Source of the DNA: Romanomermis culicivorax
Taxonomy: Eukaryota; Nematoda; Enoplea; Mermithida; Mermithidae
DNA: 64,000 nucleotides
Direction: 5' to 3'
Assembly (NCBI GenBank): GCA_963922205.1
Contig: CAWUHX010000028.1
Location: forward strand, 248,001-312,000
Shown here: positions 11,771-22,700 of the stretch, one piece after another
Layout: each line of letters starts with the position of its first letter
How positions within the stretch are numbered: the stretch's first letter is position 1
Notes under the pieces: model-generated
The model's database searches: none
The model's input: only the letters and a program-made list of their open reading frames with translations
Told to the model about the DNA's origin: nothing
Made by a program: the position numbers and the translations under genes

Positions 11771-12785
11771 TTTATTGGGTATTTTTCCAGCTAACCTTGA
11801 CTTGGAATGCATGTTGAGCATGAGAAGTTTATTCTGTGCTCCATTATGACCCAAAAGGGTTAGCAATTTATTTATTTTTCAAATAAATGAGAGTCATATA
11901 TAGGAATGTGCTAGGTTAATGAGTTTAAGGAACAGTAACTTTTTCAGTCCCATTATCCTTGTTATCAACTATGATTATGTACTTGAATTTGAAAAAAACT
12001 TTTCAAAATTGAGATATTTTAGTAATTCTATTTCCTTGATTTTTAAAGTTTTTTAGGTTTAGTTTCAAAACCTCAGCTGGTCATTAGAATATTGTTGGTT
12101 GCTTAGTTGACCTTACCTTATACAACCTATACCATACTGTTATTAATTTCTTATTTTATTTAGATTGAAAGCAATGATTAGCATATTGATGTTCTGGCTC
12201 TGACATCCCTCAAAAGTGAGTGGTAGTTGGGGGACTACAGCATGGTTGTCTCTTTGGAGACCTGTGCTGCTTTTGACCCTTAATGGGATTATGAGAAACT
12301 CGTGTATTTTAAGGTCAGACATCCCTCACCTTGTGTGGGTGGTAGTTGGGCGGCATTGGTTTGTGGTAGTATTTGTGTGCCACACTGATGATAGGCTGGC
12401 AAGGGTAGTTGAAGCATCTCAAACAGCTCCTCACTATCAAGACAACCCCACCAACTAGTGATGCCAGCCATTTTAGCAAAAAGGGGCTTCTGTTGCAAAG
12501 ATGCAAAATAATTTTTCAAGAAAGTTAGTGAAATGATCCTTCCAGTTTAAAAGGAATTGATTTAATCATTTCATATTGTAGGTGCCTACAAGAATTAATG
12601 TCAACAAGTCACGACTTTATATTTGTCACTGGTTATAAGCCTAACACAAGCAGCAAATGATGCACTTGTCTTAGTTTGATCAAATTTTACGATTCAAACT
12701 ATACTAAATATTTATTTAAAAAAATAAATTTTTCTAATTTTGTTATTTCTCTATTCATTATGTTCCATTGGGACTTTATTATTTG
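11771..12785. other. Non-coding; Helitron 3' end not located
   Basis: No gene recognised. GACATCCCTCA followed by GTGGTAGTTGGG occurs twice (about 12,202 and 12,322), a partial tandem duplication. I looked for a Helitron 3' end (hairpin followed by CTRR) and could not assign one. Confidence 0.35.
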
Positions 12786-14132
12786 TTATACAGCATGCAA
12801 ACTGTGTCAATGCATTATGGATCAAGGAAGTGGTCAAGAGAATTTTGTGGCATGAGGATCGACCGTTTTTGGTGCTGATAGTAGGTTTGTAAGGTCATCT
12901 TGGAAACAGAATCTGATTATTTGGTGTGTGTATCAATCAAAAATGTATACAAACTTCAACATCAGCCAAAGCAAATCATGGTATCTGATTACTTTTATGG
13001 TTAAAATGAATATTTTTGTAGCCTTTGAACCATACATTTTTTAAATGGGTGCAGGTCAAAGACCAAAAAATGGACCAAAAAGGCCAAAAAACCCTAAAAA
13101 TGCCGATTTTAGCTTTAACAAGGTATTTTAGAGAGAACCAATTTGTTTATTGGTCATGGTGCATATGGTGTCCCCCTTGTCGGCATGTATGCTCCAAATT
13201 CTGCTTCTCTGTCGTCATGATTTCTCTACTTGAAAATATTGACATAATGCCTATGTAATCATTATTTTTCCACTTTGTTTAGTTCCATTTGTGGTTTAAG
13301 GTCAAAATATATTGATATTCAGCTCATAAACATTTTCCATCAAAAATTATCCGACTTAATTGATGAAAAAGTAGATATATCAAATGTAAGGCATATTCTT
13401 TTCTTGTCTACCCTGGAAATGCCAAAGGCACTTCAAGCCAAACTTAATTCAATATGTGTCTGATGGCAAGCATGAATGTAACAGTGCTATGGGGTCCAGG
13501 GGTGGTAAACTAATTTTTAGGGGGGTCACCAAAGAAAATTTGGTGGGGGAACTAGGTACAAAAAAATTGTTTGTTGCAAAAAAATTAAGAAAGATGAGTA
13601 AAAAATGACACTTTGTATTAAAAAGTCACAAAAAGTTTCGAACTTTTTCCCAAAAATTAGGGGCTTCCTATACCTAATTATAGAATAGCTCTAACCTGAG
13701 GAGGGTCACTCTATACCTAGAGTTTGGAAACCAAAATCAGCGGTTTCCTACAGCACTCCTCCTGTTACATGTCTGGCTGCAAGCAATTTAATCTGACAAT
13801 GTATTTAGTTGCATGAGTTGCAAGTTTTTTATTTTTTGATCTATTGACTTTTTCTAAATTTTATGTATGTTTTTTATTGTGGCCTATTAAATAATCAAGT
13901 CCAAATCAAGTAATTTTGACTTTATTCTCAAACGCAGATCTGAAACAAGTTCCAACCTGGCGGATTTGTAAAATACAAAACTTGATTGTGACCTTTGAAC
14001 TCTTTCAACACAATAACATAGGTGAAAGGCCATCCAGTCAATCGAGTTCAAATACTGAAAAATCAGTTTCAAAAAGGTATGATAACAATTATTATTCTAT
14101 TTTTCTAATCAAAGAATTTTTTATTTCATTTA
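12786..14132 (+). pseudogene. Remnant exons of an unidentified multi-exon gene, 5' part
   Basis: Several short stretches look like exons. One at about 13,280-13,388 is preceded by a TTTAG acceptor, reads SKYIDIQLINIFHQKLSDLI and ends at AAAT|GTAAGG. Another at about 13,938-14,075 follows a CGCAG acceptor and ends at AAAAG|GTATGA, though with stops. They precede an acceptor at 14,121-14,133 that has a Harbinger element inserted in it, and an exon that continues on both sides of the LTR element. I do not recognise the family, and it may itself be part of an older transposon. A G-rich MITE-like segment (about 13,490-13,770) lies between the exons. Confidence 0.35.
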
Positions 14133-15085
14133 GGGCCAAATCGCTGAAAGTGGAGCAAGTAAAATAGGAGAAGATTTGGAGCATTCAAGGAGCAAATTGG
14201 GAGCAATCGAGGAATAAATGCAGAGAGAAACTCTTTCTCGCATTACTGAAGGTGACGAAAGTAAAGTAGGAACAATTCAGAGAAACTTTGGAGCAAACTA
14301 GGAGAAAAAGACAAGAAAATTGTTCTGGATATTACTTCTGCTAGGAGCAGAAGTAAATTCGGAGAAAGGCATACTTTTGCACTGTGAGAAATAGTGGGGA
14401 TGGAATTAGTGGATTTTTTTGACCATTTGGATAACATTGACAATCTCAAGGGACATGAAGAAGAAGCTATTATACCAGGGATGAATCCAATTCAAAGGAG
14501 AAATGCTTTCGCGAAATTTATGACAGCAAACAATTATACACCTGATATAGAATTCAGAAAGCTGCAGCTCCTCTGATTTTCCACCAGGCTGTCTTTTTTG
14601 CTTGACTGGAAACAAAGCCAGTTCTTTTGTTTTCCAAAATGGAAGCGTGTTAAGCCAGACACTCAACCAAGAAATACAGCTCTTCAGAAGTGAAATTTGT
14701 ATTCCTTTTCCTATTCTCCGTATCTGAAAAGTGATGGTCACAGTGAAAAAAATCAATAATCAAAGACAGACAATCGATGACGAGGCGAGAAATATCTACC
14801 TTTCATATGCACTGCTCACTGTGAGCATGGTGAAAGATGTTTTGGAAAAACTGACATGTAAAAATGTCTGTACTTGCTCCAAGTTTTCTCCGACTTTGTT
14901 CTGGAGAAAAATCTCCTACTTCACTGTTGCGTCTGTGATATGACAGAGAAGCAAGTTTGGAGCAAATAAAATGGTGAAGTAAGGTCGGAGAATCAACTTC
15001 TTTTTCTCTCCTAGTTTGCTCTGACATTGCTCCTACTTCCCTCCTTCTCTGCTCTTTCTTTGCTCCACTTTGAGCGATTTGGCCC
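14133..15085. mobile_element. PIF/Harbinger-like MITE, copy 1
   Basis: Terminal inverted repeats GGGCCAAATCGCTGAAAGTG and, at the other end, the complement of CACTTTGAGCGATTTGGCCC. A 3-bp TTA target duplication is present at 14,130-14,132 and 15,086-15,088. GC-rich GGGCC ends and a TWA duplication are the PIF/Harbinger signature. The 953-bp body is rich in GGAGCAA/TTGCTCC words in both orientations and encodes no transposase. A second copy lies at 48,551-51,047. Confidence 0.88.
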
Positions 15086-15119
15086 TTAGTGTGGAAAATA
15101 TGCTCATTGATGAAAAAAT
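15086..15119 (+). pseudogene. Exon fragment split by the LTR element
   Basis: The short stretch between the Harbinger copy and the 5' LTR reads as the start of an exon (acceptor TTTCATTTAG once the Harbinger element is disregarded). It continues in frame into 24,396 onward beyond the 3' LTR, so the provirus interrupts an exon. Confidence 0.4.
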
Positions 15120-15713
15120 TGTAACGTACCTGCTAAAGCAGTACTGTAAATATGTAGCATACTGTATGTAATAGACATTTATTAAATATTATTAACTTTC
15201 ACATTTTATCGTCTCAAGGGTGTCTGGGATTCACACCCAAACATTCCTACAAAATTACGTGAAGTACTTTATTTTGATCCGTTCACACCCCGGTAGCCCA
15301 ATTAAGATGCCCTAATTAATTTGCACAAACGGCAGCTGTTCCCCTAGAACCTACACTAAACTACACATTCCACAGCTACCGTAATCCCCCGTAAAAATCG
15401 TAAACAACACCTGCACACAGTAAAATATGTAGAAGCCCCGCCGTACAGTAGTCTCAAGTGTAACAGTAGCGGCGGCCCCACAAAACATGTGTATACAGAG
15501 AAACCGATACAGGAAGCATGCACAGAAGCACAGAGGTGTGGCCAAGCCCACCGTAGAAAGCAGGTGAAGCACAGAAAGCATACGGTACCAGAAAAGCGTT
15601 AGAGAGGCGTAACTAAGAAAGCATAAAAAGCGTAGCAGGAAACGACCATTGGCGGAAGAAGATGGACAGAAGCTCGACCTCCCGCGACGCCCAGGGAGTG
15701 GCCAGAATCGCCG

Positions 15714-15720
15714 TATAAAA
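15714..15720 (+). promoter_or_regulatory. TATA box of the LTR promoter
   Basis: TATAAAA in the 5' LTR; the identical word is at 24,101-24,107 in the 3' LTR. Transcription would start about 30 bp downstream, near 15,745, which puts upstream open sequence outside the RNA. Confidence 0.7.
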
Positions 15721-15815
15721 GAAGAAGCAAAGCGTGATTTTGATCATTCTTATTCTTGTATCGTTCAACTTGTCAACCCCGCGCCCTTATTTGCAAGCAA
15801 CCGTCTTCGAAAGCA

Positions 15816-15821
15816 ATTAAA
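15816..15821 (+). promoter_or_regulatory. ATTAAA polyadenylation-type signal in LTR
   Basis: ATTAAA downstream of the TATA box, followed by a GTGTCGTGTATTTTGTT GT-rich stretch; in the 3' LTR it lies at 24,203-24,208, where it would direct 3' end formation. Confidence 0.45.
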
Positions 15822-16013
15822 CCGTGTCGTGTATTTTGTTATTTGCAAGCAACCACGCCGCCCCCGTTTTATTTTGTCGACGTTCAAGCGACCGTCGATT
15901 ACCTGTTGTTGTGTTGTAACCGTTCGCCCGCGCCCCGTCCCGTTTTGTCCCCGCCGTATCGACCGATTGGTTAGAAGTAAAGTACCTCACACAAATCTGG
16001 TCGTTACATATTT

Positions 16014-16031
16014 TGGTGACTGTACCGTTAC
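16014..16031 (+). other. Candidate primer binding site
   Basis: TGGTGACTGTACCGTTAC lies five bases after the 5' LTR. The leading TGG is expected for pairing with a tRNA 3' CCA end. I could not match the rest to a particular tRNA with confidence. Confidence 0.45.
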
Positions 16032-16251
16032 GTTAACCAGTGGAACTCCCTGCCCCCAATTAGGTGTACTCTTATCCGGGCGTTTAGAAGCATTAGATAA
16101 TACAGTAGTAATCATTTCCTACAGTAAGACAGTATTCGTAGAAAGCAAACTGGAAATCCCCTCCAACGAGACATTAAGCGATACATTTAAACGAATACAG
16201 CGTGAAGCAAAAATTGAAGCATTTAAGCAGAAATCCCATCGTAAACCAAGA

Positions 16252-18000
16252 ATGACCCACCAAACGCAAGATCATTTAGGAGAAATCGTTAGAGAACAGA
16301 TAAACGATTTATTTTCAGAACATTTTCGTACCCTACGTACACAATTGAATCAGAATACAGTAAACCCCACCCTAATAGACGATCTAAGAACAGCAAACAT
16401 TCGTAATAACATGGCAAACAATTTCTACGCGAAACCTACAGTATTCACGGGCGGCGTGACCCAACATTTTGGTGAATGGAACAAAAGATTAGAACAATTC
16501 ATGGCACTCCAAGGCATGAAAGATACAGACGTACAGTTAAAGTTGGCATGTTTAGAAATTCATTTAGGAGGAGCCGCGTTAGCAAAATTCAAAAGTTTAG
16601 CAAATTCCAAAAACCCTCCCCACACATACGAACAGTATAAAGTCGCATTACAGGCATTTTTCCCAAACAATAGAGATAATGAGCTACATCAACAATTTTT
16701 ACGCGAAAGAAAACAAAAGCGTTCAGAAACAGTAACGGAATTCTTATTTGATCTAGAACATCTCGCAACCCTCGCCTACCCTAACTTTAACACAGACGCA
16801 CGAGAAATGATCATAAAACCCCTCTTTGTAGAAGGCATGCAAAACGAAATCAGGGAAGCAATTAAGTATAGAAGGTTCGCAACTCTAAAAGAAATGTCAG
16901 ACGAAGCAGCTTACATTGAACAGCAAATTCTTAGAAATGAGTTAAAATCTAACGTCCTTCCCTTCATACCCCCAAAACCCGAACCTATCTTTTCCCTAAC
17001 CAAAAGCACAGACCAACAGGATCTTTTGCATCAGTTAGAACAACAAGTAAAAGATTTACAGTTGCAGATCAAACAAAAACCCCAACCCCCACGACAGAGT
17101 AGCTACAACAATTTCAGTAACAATACTTCCAGCAGGAATAATGCTTACAGAAACAATACCACCCCCAGGCAACCCACATGCTTCCAGTGTGGACAAATAG
17201 GACACGTAGCTCGTAATTGTAAATCAGTAGGCACCCGAAAATCATGTGAAATCTGTTTCCGTAATAATCACAGTACACGTGATTGTAAAAGCCCATGCAT
17301 CCACTGCTCCCAAAAAGGACATAGATCAGATAACTGCCCTTCAAAACCCTACTCCAATTTCCAATGTTTTCTATGCAAGCAGAGAGGTCATACAAGCAGG
17401 TATTGTCCAAATCAGCAGAGTCGTAATATTCAAAATTGCATTGAGTACAGGCAACCCCAACTCCTCATGGACATTGACGACCCCGCATTTTACTCAAAAT
17501 TACCAGCCATAACTAACGGCCCTCAGACTACTTTAGGAACTATCATGCCCAACACCCACCGCCGCAGTGACGAATACGTCCTTGATCTGGACGTACCCGA
17601 TTGGTGCGCCATGTCACCACCCCCCACGCCTGAAGCCGCAAAAATCGAAAAATCGCCGCCCACCATCCCCATAGGCTACAAGATCCCCCGAAAGCAAGAC
17701 ACAACGCCGCCCACCGCCCCCGAAACCCCATCGAAAACAGGTCGCAACTTATTGTCCCTCTTACACGGCCTGACCCCTGAACCCTACCAATTCCGCCCCC
17801 GCCAAACATTGCTACCGACCCCCACAAGTAAGCAAGTCCAAACCCCATCCCATAACTCAAATTCCAAACTTTTACAGAATGTTCAGATTGCAAACCAGCC
17901 ACCCCCTCAACCCAAAACCGAACAACACCAAGAGCCGCCACGTCAAACCGGCCAGAACGAAAATATACAGTACCCCGCCGCCTCCACTAAACCACTACAT
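16252..18000 (+). CDS. gag: Gag of the LTR element, with four zinc knuckles
   Basis: Capsid/nucleocapsid part of the polyprotein. The start is taken at ATG 16,252, the first ATG in any frame downstream of the TATA box, giving Gag about 580 residues before the Env-like part. A retrotransposon capsid domain lies at about residues 60-230 (FGEWNKRLEQFMALQG, then EFLFDLEHLATLAYPN). A glutamine/asparagine-rich linker follows, then four CX2CX4HX4C zinc knuckles at residues 310-395: CFQCGQIGHVARNC, CEICFRNNHSTRDC, CIHCSQKGHRSDNC and CFLCKQRGHTSRYC. After these comes a long proline-rich segment (about residues 440-580). The frame is open in all of gag. The same frame continues into the Env-like region without a stop, which is unusual. 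The frame also extends upstream to 15,649 through the LTR, but there is no ATG there. Confidence 0.9.
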
Positions 18001-19740
18001 TGGCCATTGTATTGTATATTTTTATGTATAATAATCCCCACATCGTGTAGTGCCCAATTTCAGATGTGTGGAACTTCATTGAGCGGTCACTCAGTCAGCA
18101 TACCAAAACTTGTATCATGCATGCCCCCTTCCACAGTAGACAAACCCGTACAAACATTCGGAAAAATCTATATCCCCTCCACTAAGCCCCACATTACAGA
18201 CGCATACAAATGCAGTGTTCGCAAACGCAAAATTTGTACTAATACAGGATTTTTTGGATCAAAAGGTATTGTCTTCGACCAAACCGAAATGCAAAATCTA
18301 ACCCCACATGTTTGTAAGGCAATCGTTATAGACAAAGAACACAATGGTCAAAAATTATACGAAACCCAACCAGGGTTTTGGTCAACAAATAACTCCCTAA
18401 GCGTAGAATACACATGGTGTTGTACAGACCATTGTACCTCGGTCACTAACGTCATCATAGAAATAGGACAAATAGCATCTTGGAATGGAAAATCTATGAC
18501 AGGTACATTAGGCGACCTGGGGTCATGCAAACCGACATCAGGCCATTGTGTCACAGCCGATGGATCCATTATCTGGAATGAAACAGCATTTGAAAACTTA
18601 TGTCCTTTCGAATACAAAAATACACATCCCATCAAACTCACGCAAACACACATGATAATAGAAGAGCTACAAGGTGCATTCTCGGTTAAAAATACAGTTT
18701 TTTAGAACCCCAATTGCCCAGAAATCCAAGACAGCATTCTAACCGAACAAGGCATTATTGTACAATTAGACAAAAGCACACCACATCGTAACGCATTTTT
18801 AACCCCAAAAACCAACGAAACTCATACTACACTATACGATTATGATGATTTTGAACCCATCAATGCAAAACTAAACTATCTAACAGACAAAATACAGGAA
18901 TTCGAAATTCAAAATTTCAAAAATGTATGGAGTGAATTATGCAGACAGGCACAGCGTCACCTTGATCTCATATGGCAAATTTTACGTCTTGATGCAACCC
19001 TTGGAGCACGTGCATTCCTACAGAGAACCGACATCATAGCAGAATTTACAGGAGAAGCCCTCACAGTCTGGCCCTGTAAACAAGTAAATGCATCTAAAAT
19101 CTTTTACAACCACAAAATCAACCAAACATGCTACAAACTCTTACCCATTCTAGTAGGAACCGAACTCATGTTTTCAAATCCAGGAGGCAACGATTTGACC
19201 CCTTTTTCGCAAACCGTTGACTGCCATCACATGCATATAGCCCTTTACAAACAGAATAATACATGGGTAAGTGAAACAGGATCCCCGCATGTCACAAATT
19301 TACCTTTAGAAATCATCTGGAACCAAAATTTCTCCCTTTTTCATTTTAATACACCCACCATTTTTCATGATCAACTTGCAACTATTTCAACCAACTTACT
19401 CTTTTTGAAACAATACATTTACAAAACTCACACACTAGAAAACATTGTCAAAAAACTCGTCAATTACACCGCCCAAATGTCTCTCAATTCCGATACAGTT
19501 TACAACATGATCTCAGGCACTGGCCAAGCACTCGGAAATACACTCTCTGGCGCTGGTCAAGGCATAGAACATGTAATTACCGGTACCACCCAAAGTCTCA
19601 CAGACGGATTAAACAATTTACTCAAAGGACCCCTGCAAATCATTATAAATCTAGCCGTTATTACTGTAGTTATTGCAGGCATCTTTTATTCCTTTCTCGT
19701 CCTTCGAAAATATTTCCCCTCTCCAAAACACCATGCTACA
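18001..19740 (+). CDS. env: Env-like membrane glycoprotein placed between gag and pol, interrupted by one TAG
   Basis: In the same frame as gag. A hydrophobic segment, WPLYCIFLCIIIPTSCSAQF, at 18,001-18,060 looks like an internal signal peptide with a small-residue cleavage site. A cysteine-rich ectodomain with N-x-S/T sites follows to about 19,630. Then comes a strong membrane anchor, around LAVITVVIAGIFYSFLVL at about 19,650-19,705, followed by a basic, presumably cytoplasmic tail that passes into the protease region. Spacing of the cysteines and aromatic residues (AYKCSVRKRKICTNTGFFG) recalls class III fusion glycoproteins of rhabdovirus/chuvirus type, which have been captured by other LTR elements; that is inference. 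A TAG at 18,703-18,705 divides it, and the frame is open on both sides. The stop may be inactivating or a readthrough stop. Confidence 0.72.
18703..18705 (+). other. Single in-frame TAG inside the Env-like region
   Basis: This is the only stop between 15,649 and 23,475 in this frame. The sequence is TTT TTT TAG AAC. Bases 18,706-19,167 after it are open in the same frame, so the two long open stretches are one frame broken once. Confidence 0.95.
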
Positions 19741-22700
19741 AACGAACATGCATACGAAATACCATCAAACAACAGACATTTACATGAGACCATTCCCCCA
19801 TCATTCGGCCATGCTCTCTTAGAATTAGCTAATCGTCGTGGGGCACACACACAGCAGAAATACGTCCTTGTCGATATTGATACCCCCCGAACCCCTGCAA
19901 TCGAACTCATTAATCAAATTCAGCAATCTGCATCAAATAAGCCACCCCAAAATGTACCTGACAAACATACCCCTCACATTCCAATCACACTTAACGGCAA
20001 ATTAATGACAAAAGGCATGATTGACACTGGTGCAGTCTACTCCCTCATTGATTCCCAAGTCGCGCAAGTTTTACAATTAGACATGAAACCCCCGCTAGTC
20101 CAAGCAAAAGCAGCAAATAATCTCCCGATTCACTTTGTAGGGACCACTTTTGTCACAGTGACAGCCCAAACAATCCAGGAAACAATCATGGTCCATGTCC
20201 AAAAAGATTGCACAGCAGACATCCTTCTAGGCAAAAACTTTCTCAGTCGATTTTCAGAATACACTATCAACAATCAAAAGTCACAGGTCAAATTTGGCAA
20301 TGTTATACTACCCTGTGATGGCCTAGAATATAGCCCTCTTTCAACTCGTGGTGGAACTTATTTGGATGAGAAATTAGAATTACCACCCCATACAGTAACC
20401 GAATTTACTGTCCCCTTGCCCAAATCGTACTTACAGGTCAAACAGCTTGAATTCACCCCAAAACCCAAACAGAATCCCAAAGTCCATTTCGCAGCTTGTA
20501 TCTCAGAAAACCAAAACAGTCGCATACGTATATCCGTCCTAAACACGCAAGAAACAGCTCAAATTCTTTACCCTGGAACATGCATAGGCACAGTCTCTTG
20601 TTACATCCCAAAACAAAATGCTCCTGCTAATCTAACCCTTTCAACGCAAAACCAGCCCAACCGTTTTGATACATTCACATGGTTAAAAGAAAATGTCAAT
20701 TTAACCTCCAGTGACCTCACAGAAGCAGAAAAAACGCAACTCCTACACGCCCTATCGAAGTACCCTACATTATATGCTAAATCCAAAATGGACGTAGGCA
20801 GAACCACCCTCGTTTCACATACAATTGACACCAATGGCTCCCAACCTGTACGTAGACAACTTTATCGGACTTCCCCAAAAGAAAAGCAAATCATACAAGC
20901 AGAAGTTGAGCAACTCGCAGCAGCAGGTGTCATAAGCCAAAGCAATTCTCCATGGTGTACCAACACAGTTTTAGTTCCCAAAAAAGATGGAGGCCATCGT
21001 TTATGCATTGATTTTCGAGGCCTCAACAAAGTCACAAAAAAAGATACCTACCCCTTGCCCCGGATAGACGAAATTCTAGACACCCTCCGTGGAATGAAAT
21101 ATTTTACGTCCCTTGACCAATCCAATGCATATTATTCCATTCCCATAGCACAAGCAGACAGAGAAAAAACTGCATTCAATTGCTCAGCCGGCCAGTATCA
21201 ATTCAATTACCTCCCCTTTGGACTCACCAATGCCCCAGCCACATTCCAAAGGTTAATGGATGTTATTTTTTCGGGTCTGCAATGGAACACATGCCTTGTG
21301 TATCTCGACGATGTTTTGGTATTCGCAGACTCCCATGCCCAAATGCTGGAACGTTTAGACACTATTCTTGCCCGATTCTCACAAGCGGGCCTTAAGCTAA
21401 ACATACAAAAATGCAAGTTCTGCCAGCCCCAAGTCCAATACTTAGGCCACGTCATTTCCCAGCAAGGCATTTCACCAGATCCCCATAAGGTACAGGCCAT
21501 CTATGACATACCCACACCCAAAAGCTCAAAAGAAGTTAAGTCATTCCTTGGCCTACCCTCATATTATCGCAGATTCATCCCAAATTGCTCTCAAGTTTCT
21601 AGCCCACTCACATCGCTACTCAAAAAGAACTCAGAATTTTCCTGGGGCCCTGAACAGCAAAATGCATTCACTAAGCTAAAAGAATTACTCCTTCATGCCC
21701 CAATACTGCAGCACCCCGATTTCACAAAACCGTTTATTCTGCAAACCGACGCCTCAAAACTCGGAATTGGCGCCATTCTCAGTCAACTCGATACTAAAGG
21801 TCAGGACCGCCCCATTGCTTTTGGGAGCCGCACATTGAAACCCGCAGAACGCAACTATCCGATCACTGAGTTAGAAACCCTTGCAGTAGTCGAATTTGTC
21901 AAGTATTTCCACCCCTATCTTTTCCAGCAACATGTTATTGTACACACTGACCACACAGCAGTTCAGGCAGTCTTACAAAAGGAAAACCCGTCCCCTCGCA
22001 TTGCCCGTTGGGGATTAGCCCTCTCTGGTATTCAGCTCGACATTCGACCTAAGAAAGGCACTGCTAACCGCAACGCAGATGCAGTTTCTCGATTCCCCTC
22101 ACAGACAGCAAAGCAATCCTTTGATATTGAGCAATTAGAAACCCGTCCCGAAATATCCACCATCAATTCTGTTCTTGAGGCTGAAGCAACTGAACAAGAA
22201 GAGCAGCAGAAAAACTTCGCCGAACTCCAACGCACTGATCCAACTGTCAAAAGCATATTAGCAAAAATCGCCCAAAAACACCCCCTCACTCTGATCAAAT
22301 TCGCAGTGCATCAAAACATTCTCTTCCGTATAGTCGACAAACAGGCAAAACTATACATTCCCAAGTCGCAAGTCCAGCACCTGATCGCCTCACATCATGA
22401 CAGCAAGTTCACAGGTCATTTTGCGGCCAGGAAAACTTTACACTTGCTCCGACAAAAATATTTTTGGCCCCAAATGAGCCGTGATATCACACGTTACTGC
22501 AAAACTTGCCACCCTTGCCAGACACAGAAAGCCCTCAGACACAAAGTACATGCACATTTGGTACCAATTCAGCCGACTGGTCCCTTTGATCGAGTTGGTG
22601 TTGATTGCATGGGACCATTACCCCTCACAGAAGACGACAACCGATTCATTGTTGTTTTCATCGATTATTTCACAAAGTATGTAGAGGCATTCCCGACCCC

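Larger units (their letters stand above)
15120..16008 (+). repeat. 5' LTR of Ty3/gypsy-like element (889 bp)
   Basis: Begins TGTAACG and ends CGTTACA, a perfect 7-bp terminal inverted repeat of TG...CA type. It is 889 bp, the same length as the copy at 23,507-24,395, from which I count six substitutions (about 99.3% identity) and no indels. It holds a TATA box and, downstream of it, an ATTAAA. The second half is by chance open in the Gag frame. Confidence 0.97.

Noticed and set aside
12216-12519. Overlapping frames of 63-80 codons on both strands
   Set aside because: They lie over a partial tandem duplication with no recognisable motif or splice sites.
15649-16251. N-terminal extension of Gag beginning at 15,649
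   Set aside because: It starts with TTG, lies largely in the LTR and mostly upstream of or around the transcription start, and has no ATG. ATG 16,252 is the first available.
17543-17941. 132-codon minus-strand frame
   Set aside because: Antisense of the proline-rich Gag linker; a shadow of C-rich codons.
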